DNA of 64,000 nt from Triangularia verruculosa (taxonomy: Eukaryota; Ascomycota; Sordariomycetes; Sordariales; Podosporaceae), in assembly GCA_033296885.1 (NCBI GenBank), contig MU863920.1:1-64000 (forward strand), read 5' to 3'. The notes beneath the pieces were generated by a model that made no database searches, was not told where the DNA came from, and worked only from the letters and a program-made list of their open reading frames with translations. Positions 23,421 to 35,998 of the stretch are shown in pieces (positions within the stretch are counted from its first letter, which is position 1; every line of letters starts with the position of its first letter). The position numbers and the translations under genes were made by a program.

Positions 23421-26400
23421 TCAAAACAACCACCAGCTCCTCCTCGCAACATTCACATGATCGACTCCACTCCACCTCTTCCTCTCACCACCACTCTTAT
23501 CCTCTCCAAAGTATTGTGAGAAGGAGTTCTCGCCATCCAACCTCCAATCTTTCTCTCTTGGTCCGACGTACATCCCAATGAGATCATCCGGCTTATCCTT
23601 AATCGCCGCCGCACTCTTTGCCCAGGTTTCTGGCGCGGGAGCCTTCAACACACAGATATCCTTTTTATCAGCGACAGCAGCAGCCTTGCTTAGTCGCTGC
23701 TGGAGGAGATCGTAAAGCGCGGCGAATTCTCTTTCGTGCTCATCTTTGGAGAAGCCGCCCTGGCGGTAGTAGGCGCGCTTGAGGAGCTCGAGTTGCCAAG
23801 TGGCAGTTTTGGCGAGGGTTTCTGGCTGGAGGCTTGGCTGGCCGCAGAGTTGGGGTTGTTTCTTCTCCAAGTAGGGTTGTCCGCAGGTTTGGGGGGCTGG
23901 GAGTTGGGGTTGCTTCTTGCCTTCGAGATAGGGTTGTCCGCATGTTGTGCTGGGCTGGGAGTAGTATCTGATCGGGCCACGGGATTCGTCCTCGTCGTAG
24001 TCGCGGAGGGCAGCTTCGATTTCACGGAGAATCTGCTCGTGGATGGTCATGCACCGGTCGACACGCTTGTTGGTGGTGTACAACTCCGCGAGCATGCGCT
24101 GCATCTCCACCGTGACGGGGTCAAGCACACCGCGGGAGCGACGGAGGTTGTAGCACATTGTCTCGCAAAGGTCGATGGCTGCCGGAACATGTTTGGCTGC
24201 AACGTGGGCGTGGACTAGCATGCGACCAACGCGGAGGATGCGGTGGGCATCCCAGTTCTTTTGAACCTCGCGGGACTTCCAAAGACTCAGAAGGAGGGCC
24301 TGAAATGATGTTAGTGACTGCTTTCCGATGGGGATGTACAGGGGCAACATACCTCCAGCTCCACAAAATTCTGCTGACTTCCTAACAACCTCACAATCCC
24401 GCTCAAGTCCTCATATTTGAGCCTGATCAGCTCAATCTTCTGGTTCTTCAGGATAGCGAACGCCTCCTTTGTGATCTCTCTAGAGAGCCTGAGGTACTCC
24501 TCCCACAGCTTGGCGTCATTCGGCCTCTGGACATCGATTCCAGCCATGTACTCCGCCAATTTGTAGGCGTAGTGCACGCGGCTCAAGTCGTTGTAGTAGC
24601 CTTGCTTATGAGCAAAATAAAAGGTGCATCTTGCGACCTCGAGAGCCTTCTTCCACTCGCCTGCCTTGAGCAGAGCAGCGACCTTGTCGTTACCAGCCTT
24701 GCAAGCGATGGCGACGAAGTCAATCTTTTTGAGATCCTGCTGAAGGTTTGCGAGCAAGGCGAGGTAGAAAATGCGAGTGTAGTCATCGTGAGTGGTGATG
24801 AAGCTGCCGAACTTGGTCTTGAAGACGTGGAAGAGTCTCTGGTCGAGAGCGGTGCACATGTGCTGCTGATTCTGCTCAATCCAGAAGCCGCGGAGCTTGG
24901 CGCCATACTCTAGGACACAGATGGTCCTGCTGGTCTTGGATTCGGTCTCTTGCTTGTAGGCCTCCCAAAGCGTGATCTCGCAAAGAGCCAAAGCCATCAA
25001 GTCAGTGAAAGTCAGGGCGTTATTGTCGGTTAAGCTATGCTGGAAGGCAAGAAGGAAAACCAGGGCAGTCTTGCTGATGGTTTTGTCGAACTTGACCACG
25101 ATCTCGACACTACCTTCGAACTCATACCCACCAAAGATGACGAGATGACGAAGCTGGCGAACAAGCTTGAAGCCATGCTGGATGATCTTGGCGGTGACAA
25201 AGATGGAAGAGAGGGTGACGGCAGCATAGTATAAGTCAATAGACTTGCACTCCTTCACAGAGATGATTTCAGTGAAGGCAACTTGCAACAGCTCCACAAT
25301 CCTGGTGTGCGACTTCTCACCACCGAGCTTCAAGTAGAGGACAATGACGTCCTTCAGCTTAAGTAAGGTTTGTTGATGCCAGCAACCGAGAGTCAGCTTG
25401 AGATGCAGGTACGCCTCGTAGCACAGCTCAATGGCCCTGTCAAGGGTGGTCGTCGTCGTGGCACCGCCGGAGGTGATGATCGTGACATAGACCTTTGAGA
25501 GGCGCTTCTTCACCGTGGTAATCGTGGTCTCCGTCACGGTCTCGGTCGTCGTTTTTGTCGTCTTGATCCGAGTGATGACCTCCTCATAGATAGTGACCGC
25601 CTCATGGTGATGCTTCTCATGCCTCTCGCAGATCTTGGCCAACGCGATCATGGCAGTGATGATGATGAAGGCATCAGCTTCGAAGCAGACCGTGACAACC
25701 TCACGAAACTTGACAGAGATCTCATACAGGACGGACCACTCTACTTTCGCATGAAACTCCAGCACATGCATGTAAGTCTCATAGACGAAGACCATGGTCT
25801 CCTCCTTCAAGATGATCTCTTTGTGGCAGTGGACGATGGCTTCCCAAAGGACGTAGCAAATCTGCTGAAGTTCAACCCATCGCTGCCTCTCCTTGTAGAA
25901 GCGCACCAGGATCACAGCTGCCTTAATGGCATCATGATGGCAATGCTTCCTGCCCTTGTTGAGTGTCGCGACAATCTCAACGTAGATGTCATATCCCTCC
26001 TTGCGTCCTAGAAGCATGTAATGAGCGGCCAAAGCGTACATGGTTCTGATAGTGAGACGATGAGTGTGGCCAAGGTGCTTGCGATACTTGGCGAGAATCT
26101 CAATGTACAGCTCGATAATCCTCTCATGACGATGATGCTCTTCATAGAAGCAGATGAGCACTTTGAGGGATTCTTCGATCAGAACGTCCTCAATGTGGAG
26201 GGAGACCAGGCAAGCACGGAAGATGCGCAAATAGATGGCCTCGGCCTTTTCGAAGAGATACTGGTGGTGGTAGCAAACGGCAAGGCGTCTCGCAACCAAT
26301 ATGCACTCCGAGACGAAGTGTTCCGACAGCTTGATGGTGACCTCTGCCGTCAAGATGGCCTTCCACGTGATCTCAAGAGATTGAGTGATGATGACCTCCG

Positions 26401-29400
26401 CCTTGGGCCACTGGCCGTTCTTGATGTAGAGATTGATAAGAGCCAGGCAAGACTTGAAGAAAGCCTCATTCACATGGCCCTTCTTGCATCGCTCGTAGTG
26501 TGTGACAAAGACCTCCCTGATAATGGTCTCGGTGACTTCTGTGGTGGTGGTGGTCGTCGTCTTCGTCTCAACCGTGGTCTCGGTGATCTCTTCGACGACC
26601 TCGGTGATGAGGATGGTGGTCTCGTGGGCATCCTTGTGGTCGCACTTGCCCTTGTCCTTGAACCACCCCCATACCTTTCCGAATACCGAGATGGCAATGG
26701 AAAGAAGGCCAAAAGCCTTGAAAAGCACACCAATCTCCTTGAGGAGGACAATGATGGTCAACTCCTCAAACTTGTGATGCTCGTACTCCACCCACAAACA
26801 AATGAGGATATTGGAGGCCTCCTCGTGTCGACCAATTCTCTTGAGGAACTTGACATACTTGATGGCAATCTCGAGCTTGCTGATGTGTAGCTCAATGGTG
26901 GTCTGGGCGCGACAGAGCTCTGTGATGCGCCTCCAGAGCGTGATGTAGGTCCTCTCGGCCCAGAACCACTGCTTCTGAGACTCGTAGAAGAAGGCCAGCT
27001 GAATGAGGATCGAAACGCAGCGATGGTCGCCAAGCTCAAAACCATCGGCAGTCTCAAGGAACCAGCCAGCATATTCATCGATCTCCTTTTCGTTGACCTG
27101 ACCCTTGAACTCAATATCCAGGCCTCCGATGTATTCAGCGAGGCCTTTGACCTTGTCAGAGTCTTTGCCAAAACGGACGATGTAGATCTCCCAGATCTCT
27201 CTCTGGATGACTGTGGTGCGTGTGGTGTCTTTGATGTCGATGTACAGTTTGGCCAACACCTCGAGCCACCTAATGACGATGTCGCTTGTGGCGCCATGCT
27301 TGCCCTTGCAAATTTGGATCATGAGTATGATCATCTCCTCACGCCATTTGACAATCTCTGTGCGCTCCGTGATGGTGATTGTCTCGGTGTATTTGAGGAA
27401 GTAGTGCGTGCAGGTGACAACCACAGAGCTGGATGTGGAGAGGATAATCTTACCGATAGACGCGGCTCGATAGAAATATTTGGCACCAGACAAGGCGTCG
27501 GAGGTGTCAACATAGACGTTGCCGAGAATGATGAGGGTCTGCGATACGCTGATGTGGCGCTCGCCAAAGCAGGCTTCTTGCACTCTCAAAGAGAACTCAT
27601 GATGTTTGGCATGGGCTGACAGGGGCTCGCCATAGAGATGGGCAGACCTCTGCAGCAAACCAAAGTGGCAGGAGGTGGGGAAATATTCGACGAAGTCCTT
27701 ACCCAACACGAGCTTTCCATCAGCAGCATAAAGGCTAGATGCGCGGAAGTGAGCTTGCCAGTGTCTCACTGCATAGTAAAGGAGCGAGTGGGAGTCGAAG
27801 TACTCGTCCACAAACCCATCATCAAGACCTTCGAAAGACGGCTCTGAGCCATCAATGAGGCTGAGCTTCGAGTACAAGAGCAAAGCCACCGTCAAATTCC
27901 GGTGCGCATCCCTGACTGAAGGCAGTTGTTTGCCGTCCAACAAGGTCTGCATGTAAGAGCGGATAGGCTCGCTCTTGAAGTGGACACTGCCATTTTGGAT
28001 AACCACGATGTCTCCACAAGTCGACTTGATGTGAGCCACGACATCGATATCGCTGCCAAATTTGCGAGACTTGGTGTCGATCCTCAAGAGCTCGCCCAAT
28101 TCATTCACTCCAAGAGGCCGGTGAGCGGCAAGGACAAACGACAGCAACGCCTGAGTAGCTTCGTGCTTGAGTGAGATCTTGGAGACAAGCTTCTTGACCA
28201 GCTCATTCAAGGTGCCATTGATGCTTTGGGCGGCCTTGACGAAGGCGTCAGGAGACTGTGTCGGCGCATCCTTGGCAAGTAGGCGCACGGCAATGTAAGC
28301 CCACAAGAAATCCGCCTTGGCCTTGTGTGTCAGGTCGTGAACTGTCTTCTCTTGAGCCTCGGGGCTCAGCTGAGCGAAGCCAGGAAATGTGGAAAAGGAT
28401 TGGCCAAGGTACCTCTTGATGTCGCCGTGGAGGTGCTGAGAGGTGATGGTAAAATGCGCGCATCCTTCGCTTAGGTGGGAAATGCCGCGGGATAACGTGA
28501 TCATGCGGACATTTCTAAACTTGGAAACGCAGTCCCGTAGCCTCCTATGGAGATCCAGAGGGGTAGTACCACCGGTGACATCCTGGAAGCCATCAATGAT
28601 AATAGCCACATTGGTACGGCGATCATTGAGAGACCGCAAACCGGACTCCAGGGCGGCCCAAAGAGAGACTTCGAGTTTGGAGGTGCTGTGGTGCTGGTCG
28701 TAGGACTCGAAGGCGCTCGTCAACCGCTCGTACAAGCCAACGTTGCCAACGTTCTTCTCAAGAAGTTGGAACAGAATGCTCTTGAGGAAGGCAAGAACTG
28801 TACAGCGGACAGGGTAATCGTATGCTGGAGGATGTTAGCGTTCATTGTGTTTTCAGCGGAAGAGATGAGTACTCACGAAAGCTGTACGTCAGCGTAGTGT
28901 ATTGTGTGTGATCGAGGGGCCGCTGAAGCCTTTCCTTCATCCAACCAGCGAGAACTGTCTTGCCCGATCCGGGGTCGCCAGTAATGGTCAAGGCCTTCTC
29001 CTTCCCCCTGAGAAAGTTAACCAGAGGTGTTCTGACCCATTCGCATGTATCTTCAGCCCGCTTGACATTCTCCGACACTTGGTCGTAGAAAGCACCTTTG
29101 GAGGAGCGATCGTTCTGAAGCCGCCTGCGAACAGCATTCACTCCAAGGCTGTTGGTTCTGTTACCCAACTTCAACGCCCACATCTTGGCGATAATGTAAT
29201 CCCTTCTCTTCCAGATGCCAGTCATTTGCTTGCCAAACTCCGCTTCGAAGTCGATAACCACAGACTTCTTGGTGTCTTGGCCAAGGCTGTTGATCTTCTT
29301 TCGGTAGAGAATCGAAATCCGACCAACCAAGTCAACGAGGTCACAGTAAAGGTGGGCAACACCCTCCTTGACTTCCCTGGAGGCATAAAAGATCTCATGA

Positions 29401-30209
29401 ATCTGGCTGACATTGGAGATCAGGAGAGCAAGCTCGTAGAGGGCTTGAAAAGTTGGCACGAGAGCCTGAGCCTGATGAGGTCCAATCTAGAAAAGGGTCA
29501 GTATTGTACCTTACCGGGACTGTGTGTGAGACCGCATACCTCAAGTAGGATCTGGGTGCTCCCCAAAGCAGTGATGGAAGCCTGATGAGCACCAGCGCAG
29601 AAATCTCCGACATTGGAACCTAAGCCCCAAAGTTGAAGTCCGAAGAACTGAGCTGATTTGAGGACACGGTCAAAGTCACTGCCTCGTCGAGGCATGTGGA
29701 TGAGGCGTTCGTCTGAGATGTACTCAAGATACGAGTCGAGGTCAAGATGCTTGAAGTAGGTCTCGGTGTAGTCACCGAAACTATAAATGTGACCCCGGAT
29801 CTCCTTGCTGGTCTCGAGAACACGAGTCAGCTGCAGAGTGACTGTAGAGAGTTGGCTCTGCGCGATGGTGGAGGTTGCAGAGAATGTCTCATCTGCGATG
29901 GAGGCAGTCCTCTCCGAGTCGCTCTTGTCGCCGTCCGAGACGGGTGTGACCTTGACCGTCATGGGAGCCTCGATGGGCTTGCTCTTGACTGTGAGCCCGT
30001 TGACGGACTCTTGCAGTCCGGCACGAATGGTGTCCATGGCTGAGCGGGATGAGGTATCTCCTGCTTGTTCGTCAATGGTGTCGGAAACAAAAGATGATGC
30101 TGAGCTGCGCTTCCGGAGTCTTTTGCCTGAAGCGGGTCAAGGTCAGAGACTGTCTGGAATTGCAAGGGAAGAAAAGCCTACCTGCAAATGTCTTTCTCAA
30201 CCCCAACAT
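23421..30209 (-). CDS. large STAND NTPase with TPR-type repeats (NLR-like)
   Basis: Five exons, 30209..30182, 30126..29540, 29486..28877, 28824..24353 and 24299..23421, give about 2191 residues; each junction was phase-checked. The tiny first exon codes MLGLRKTFAG and joins KRLRKRSSASSF. An N-terminal helical domain (to about residue 350) precedes the P-loop GDPGSGKT (375-382); a Walker-B-like strand NVAIIIDG follows at about 480-487. A winged-helix-like region comes next, then more than 1000 residues of TPR-like helical repeats of the form ..AE.IY..I. and ..LA..Y...G. Thr/Glu-rich insertions interrupt the repeats (around 25440-25560 and 26510-26610). The C-terminal exon carries three CGQPYLE/CGQPSL units. 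Fungal STAND proteins act as signal sensors, some in heterokaryon incompatibility; the ligand is unknown. The NTPase subclass (NACHT versus other) is uncertain. Confidence 0.85.
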
Positions 30210-31747
30210 AGTCGACAATTATAGGACGGTAGGCGGCTCTGGTAGAAAGCTGGCCTTGTTCTTGTGTAAGCCAGTGCCGTGGGCCTATTGGCCAACCACG
30301 CCAAGAAGGGGGTCAAGTCAGCGCCTGAGTTGCTGCCCATGTATTAAAAAGAGCGTCTTGTGACTGAGCTTGACGCTTGAAGAGACTCTTCTGCGAATTG
30401 CCGTGATCGTGGAAGGAACACAAGAAAAAAGGCTGGGGTGAGGGCAGCATTTGTAGTGGACACAGAAGAGTGGCTCTCAAGCCCAGACTCCCATACACAT
30501 GAGTACCACATGGCGTTCAGGGGCCATATTCGGGATTAGGCCTCACATTGCCACCTTCAAACTAGATTTTGGATCAAATGATCAGTATATTGTGTAGCTG
30601 AAGTGGGTGACAGTGGCTGCCGCGGTGGATGGGATCCGGAAATGACATTTTGGGGGTGGGATATTCGTTCAGGCAGCCCAATCTATTGTAGCACAGACAT
30701 TGTATGATGTCGATATCACGGACCGTTCTGGCTACCAGACGCATTCGGCCAATCGCTCACGTTTATCGAGGTCGAGGTCGCCTGAGACTGGGATCCCGCG
30801 TCTCCGCAAAGCTTGTAGTGGCGTCATGTCCAATCCCAAGCTGTTGATAGCTTCACCAAAAAGAACAAGCGTTTTATGCAGCTCTCTGCATTGCTGCAGG
30901 AACAAATGCCCCGAATCTTCAGCTCCATGGGGGATTTCCCTGTCGAGCAGTTCCAGCCCACTGGTTCTCGATAGTGGTCGTCCTTCAGGTGACAAAAGCC
31001 GTTCCGGCAAGCCACATGCTAGCCATGTTCGGAATCATGACAGGGGCTCGCTGCAGGGGAAAACCCGAAGACAGCGGGATGAAATCAATATCGACGTCTA
31101 GACCTTTCCGACTGGCCCCAGGTGCAATGCGAACTGGTAACATCGGGCGAAGCTCCAGATAGGGTTGTTAGCGTCGATCATTGCGAGCAGCTGAACCGGT
31201 CAAGCGCGCAGGCCGTGTTGATTACCCGCATCACCACTGCCCCACTGTCCACGCGAGACCAAGATGACTGAAACCTGTCCTGCACTGCAAGCGGGCTGAT
31301 GGGAGAAGTGCTGAATGCCAAGTGGCGACATGAGGCTGGTTGTTCGGATTCCCGAGATATACCTATGGCTGAGACGAAGAGACCTGTCAAGGGAGCATTT
31401 GAAACAGGAGAACTTTCAGGCAACACAATGAAAAAGAAAAACGACACTTGCATGATGTAGGCGGACGCGTCTTTGATGTTCTTGAAGACCGTGTGTCGGA
31501 GGACATCGAGATTCCCAGTGAGAAAAACTCCGACTGAGGAAAACAGGAAAAAGAAATCAAAGAAAGAAATTCATGTCGTTTTGGAGAAGAATCCATTCGA
31601 CGGCTCTGTGCAGTGGGGTCGTGTACGGCCCCAAATTAACACCTGACTCTGACAAACGGAAGGCACGATTATTGATATTTTCCCACTACCAACTCCTTGC
31701 AGCGCAGTCTTATCTGATCATCCCATATACATTGTCCAGTCGTATCT
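30210..31747. other. intergenic stretch with an unrecognised minus-strand frame
   Basis: 1.5 kb between the STAND gene start and the GMC pseudogene. The left 500 nt are the STAND promoter. A minus-strand frame, 31010-30732 (92 codons), reads like genuine protein (FLQQCRELHKTLVLFGEAIN, then MTPLQALRRRGIPVSGDLDL) and ends with its own stop. A second protein-like piece (VGVFLTGNLDVLRHTVFKNI, near 31530-31460) lies upstream in another frame. I could not join them into a gene and recognise neither; they may be remains of a decayed gene. Confidence 0.4.
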
Positions 31748-32901
31748 TCATGACAGCTTCTTTCCATGATTTTTCCACAAAATCTCAGCTGCAATCTTCT
31801 CAGCCAGCACATAAACAGTGCTCTGCGGATGCCCTGGGGGCAACAACGCAAAACTGCTCGCATCCACCACCCTTAACCCATCAACTCCAATAACCCTGGC
31901 CTCCTTGTCCACCACGGCCCATTGGTCATCCCTCTTGCCCATTCGGCACGTGCAAGAAGCATGCCAGATTGCCTGCACTGTATTACGAATCACTTGCAGA
32001 ATCTGCGCATCAATCCTCACCTCGGGCCCAGGAAAGTACTCCTTTGAATCCGCCAAGACCCCTCTCATTGCCTTGGAAGCAAAAGCCTGACGAAGGCGCT
32101 TGTATAGGGCAACAGCGACTGCCTGATCAGTCGGATCGGTGAGCCACTTCGGATCAATGAGAGGCAAATCCTTGGTGTCGTCTGACTTCAATGTGACAGT
32201 TCCCCTCGACATCGGAGCAACAAGGCCACCAAGGATGGTCGCATACATGAATCCGTCCTTTGGCTGGGTGGTGAACAAGTTCGAGAAATCTCCAAAATAC
32301 CCAGGCGCAGTCAGATACTCGACCTCGGGCCAATCAGGCGGAAACTGCCTATCCAAGATCCTCAAATTTTCTTGCTGAGGAGCTCTCTCGGCACCTTCTC
32401 CCAACCCAAAAAGTCACAGACTGGATTTGTCAACGGTCCCTGCTTCTTCAGCGTGTATGGCCCCGCGAACTCTCCCAACACAAACAAAGGATCATTTGCG
32501 ATTCTTGTCATCTCAACCTTGACCATCCAGCTCGGTCCAAAGAAGACATGATCCTCCATCCCTTGTCCAACGCCAGGTCTATCCGCAATGATTGGAATCC
32601 TGTGCTTCGCCAGTTCCGCTCTGAGCCCAACCCCCGAAACCATCAACAGTTGTGGGCTCTGGAAAGCGCTAGCCGAAAGAGTAACTTCCCTCTTGGCCTT
32701 AAGGATGTAGTCAAACAACCCGAAAGGCCTGCTCTCCACCACAACTCCCGTGGCCCGTTTCTTCCCGTCAAAGACAATCTTCTTTGCCAAGGTGGTCATG
32801 TAAATCTTGAGATCAATCGCACTAAAATATGCACCGTCGTTGACGGCCAGATCCCACCCACCAATCGTCACGATCGCCGATCTTGTCTTCCTAAGAACTG
32901 G
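31748..32901 (-). pseudogene. GMC oxidoreductase, truncated and frameshifted
   Basis: Two overlapping minus-strand frames (32901-32362 and 32404-31748) together cover only the C-terminal half of a glucose-methanol-choline oxidoreductase of the aryl-alcohol/choline oxidase type. Visible family parts are the substrate-domain strand FSAIDLKIYMTTLAKKI, the flavin-domain motif SASAFQSPQLLMVSGVG, and both active-site histidine segments (WHASCTCRMG and PPGHPQSTVYVLAEKI). The N-terminal FAD-binding half is missing: upstream the frame meets a TGA (32904-32902) and unrelated AT-rich sequence. A one-base slip near 32362-32404 moves the reading from LGWEKVPREL into the frame coding LRILDRQFPPDWPEVEYL. 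No splice pair explains it. Truncation and frameshift together make this a dead gene. It lies next to an intact transporter, so the pair may be what remains of a metabolite gene cluster. Confidence 0.85.
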
Positions 32902-33020
32902 TCAATTCGAATATCTACATTATCTACATACAACGTCAACCGTATTCGTATCTGCATATTGATCAACTTGATTTTTACAATCAGCACGAGACAGGCCTCG
33001 GCTGTTTCTAGTCATGCCCA

Positions 33021-34883
33021 TCAGACTTTCACACCTCCATCCCCCTTACTCTCGACGACGTTATCAACCGGTCGCCGTTGAGCAGGCTTGACAACACCCG
33101 CCTTTCCAATAATCCCGGACCCCCGAAAAGCTACCAAAACAACAATAAACGCCACGCATCCCAGCGCGAAATTCCACCAATTCGCTGCTCGGAGGCCTTC
33201 CAAGGAGGCCGGGTCCCACGCGATAACCGGGCCAGCCTCCTCGACGTTGACACCTCTATCCCGCGCCATAACGGCCGTCTGAATTGCCGTCGCGACAGCC
33301 AAGCCGATGGCTCTCCCAACTTGCCCCATAGCATTGACCAACGCTCCTCCCAACGCCTGGTCCGACTGGGGAAGGGAATGGCTTGTAAACAAAATCAACG
33401 ACGGCCAGGTGGTATCAGCTCCAAAAACCGAAAGCACCATCGCTGGGAACCCAGCCGCCCAGTACGTCGTTTCGGGCGGGATAGGAGCGGCAAACAGTAT
33501 CGACGATATCGACACGCAAAATGTGCCTACTGCCAACATGAGGTACGTCGGGACCCGCGCCAACAGCTGACTGACAACAACCGCCGTAATGACGCCCATG
33601 ATGCCCGTCGGTAGGAAGCGAAGGGTACATTGGAGTGTTGACAGCCCCTGAAAGTTCTGGTAAAAGTACGCTGCGTAGATCAGAAAGCCGTTGAAACTGC
33701 TGAAGAAGAGCGCCATGATGGCCATGGCCGCGCTGAACTGCATGCTGTGGAAAACCGAAACCTTCATGATCGGTGCTCGTTTTCCAGTCTTTTCCAGATG
33801 GCGTTGCCAGAAGACAAACATCGTGACCAAGATGATCGAGATAACGATCAAGACCGGAATCCACGGGGTGCTCCATCCCACCACATTACCTTGTGTAAGA
33901 GCAAAAAGTAGGGCAAGCAGCCCAACAGTAACCAACCCGGCACCAAGCCAGTCAACAGAGTTCTTTGCTGTCACACCCTCATCATGCAGCCTATGATTTG
34001 GCGGTGGCAAGATGAAAAAGGCTGCCACAGTGACAATGACCGCCAGCAACCCCATGATAACAAAAACCCACTTCCAAGAGGTATACTCCGAGACAAAGCC
34101 AGCAAGAATATTGCCAAACACTGCTCCAATCGGGGCACCAGCTGAATAACAACTGAAAGCATAATTCTTTGCCTTTCCTGGTTTAAAAGTCGTTCCAAGA
34201 ATGCCAATGGCTGTGGGAACATTTGCTGCCGCTCCCTAATAGACCATCCCATATCAGCGCCAATCTTTCATCTGGTTTTTTTTTTTTTCAAATAAAAGAA
34301 CTTACAAGCCCGGAAAGCCCACGGAACAAATCAAAGGCTATTTCATTGGGCAAAAAAGGGTTGACCAGCATGGTGACGGCGAACCATGCCGAGCCAAAGA
34401 TGAACATCTTTCGCTTGCCGTAGATGTCGGCGATGCGGCCCCAGAGGAGGAGGAAGCAGCCGAAGGTTAGGGAGTAGGCCGAGACGATCCATTGGAGGCG
34501 AGCGTCGGGGATGGAGAGATCGCGGCCGATGGTGGGGAGGATGATGACTACTGCCTGGCCAGAGAGTGTCTATGTAAAAGCGTTAGAGGTTATGTCCGGG
34601 TTTGGTCTAGGTGTGATGTGTTAAGACGTACATTAAGAAAACTTGCACCTGTGACGGTGGCTACGAGGGCAATACATCGCGCTTTTGAGAATGGCAGGTC
34701 TGATTTTGGCGGGATGTCTTCATCGTGTTGAACCGTTTCCTGGGCGATGGTACTGTCGGTGAGGTTGTCGCTTAACTCCGAGTCGTCCGACTTCGGTGGG
34801 ATTTTCTCCCTTTCGGCTTCTGTGTGGCGGTGATATTCCCGGGGAGGAGGAGATATTGTGTTGCCATTGCCACCACTCGCCAT
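33021..34883 (-). CDS. major facilitator superfamily transporter (DHA2-like drug/metabolite exporter)
   Basis: Three exons, 34883..34632, 34569..34306 and 34235..33021, give 576 residues; introns of 62 and 70 nt keep phase 0. A polar N-terminal tail of about 70 residues (MASGGNGNTISPPP...) precedes the first membrane helix (ALVATVTGASFLNTLSGQAV). The MFS loop motif appears as GRIADIYGKRK, followed by the GAPIGAVFGNILAGF helix. I count about 12-14 hydrophobic helices, fitting the proton-antiporter families that export drugs or secondary metabolites. A frame-internal GTG at 34121 is not the start: the exon continues upstream to the 34235 acceptor. The gene lies between the GMC pseudogene and a divergently transcribed STAND gene. 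The substrate is unknown. Confidence 0.88.
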
Positions 34884-35998
34884 TGTTACACGCACGATCC
34901 AAAATGCGTTTTGGATGAGCGAAGCAATGAGCAAAGGTGTTGATGATAAGGGATCAGATTAAATTTTGACTGATGGTGAAATTCTGAGGTAAACGATATC
35001 CTGCAGACCCCACATACCTTACCTTACCCGCTCGGTTGGGGATAGCGCCGGTCGTAGTATCCCCGGTGCCATCACGACATACATGTAAGCTCCTTCCGAA
35101 TCGTAGGCATCGGGTAGGTGGGTTTGGGGGATTGATGGGCGGCCGGAATGTGGATCTCCGGAAATGTTCATGGTTTTGCCCGGGACCGGAAGTGTGGCAG
35201 GTGTGTCGTAGGAGATATTGATGGATTTGACAGGAGCGTGGATGGACTTGGCATGCGATGTAGGTCTCAGTTGGATGATTTGTGCTTATTGTTGGGTTCC
35301 CTTGCTTGGGGGTCGGGCAGTCTTTGAAGTAGGATGACTGCTGGGTGAGACTTGTGAATTTGATCGTGGAAGTCCTTTTAATCCTCGTCAAGGGATGGTG
35401 TACTTCTGCTGGACTGACTTGGATTCTGAGTAGACATGGGACTTAGGGACTGACTCCCAGTATTGGCATATGGGGACCGGATCCCAAATGAGTCTTTTAC
35501 TCCTGAGCGGAGGATGTTGCTCGGACGCGACGACGATTGGCTACAGCTTAGCTGCCCACACTGCCACTCCAATTGCAGGCACCCCGCCTAAGCTTTTAAC
35601 AAGAGCAATGACCCGGTGGTATGACGATTTGTATCAAATGCGCTTGGTGGGTCGAGAGGGCACCTGCCGAATGGTTAGAAGGCGTGAGTTTGAATCTCAC
35701 TATGGCTGTGCTCTTGTAGCAGCCCTACTTTTTTGTTCTCTTTTTGCTTTTCTTTTCTCGCCAGAGCATCCGCCATACCATAGCCACGCACCATTGGCTA
35801 TGCTTGAGCCAATGACATCAGGTACTTTCCAGCCTCACAACTCAGGGATGATCGTCAGGTAGAAATGGAGGGGCACACGTGCTTTGCAGAGCACACGTCT
35901 GGTCACAGAGCTGAAAATATTCACATCGCGAACTTTCACCCGCCTTTCTACATTCAACCCTTGCAGTCCCATTCGATCCACCTCTCGCCCTCTTTACT
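34884..35998. promoter_or_regulatory. divergent promoter region (MFS / second STAND gene)
   Basis: 1.1 kb between two divergent start codons. It contains a possible tRNA relic: a perfect T-arm (GTGAG-TTTGAAT-CTCAC, about 35684-35700) with box-A-like sequence upstream, but no complete cloverleaf. No protein-coding frame is supported. Confidence 0.4.

Noticed and set aside
30700..31101. 133-codon plus-strand frame
   Set aside because: Antisense to the more protein-like minus-strand frame at 30732-31010 and low-complexity in composition.
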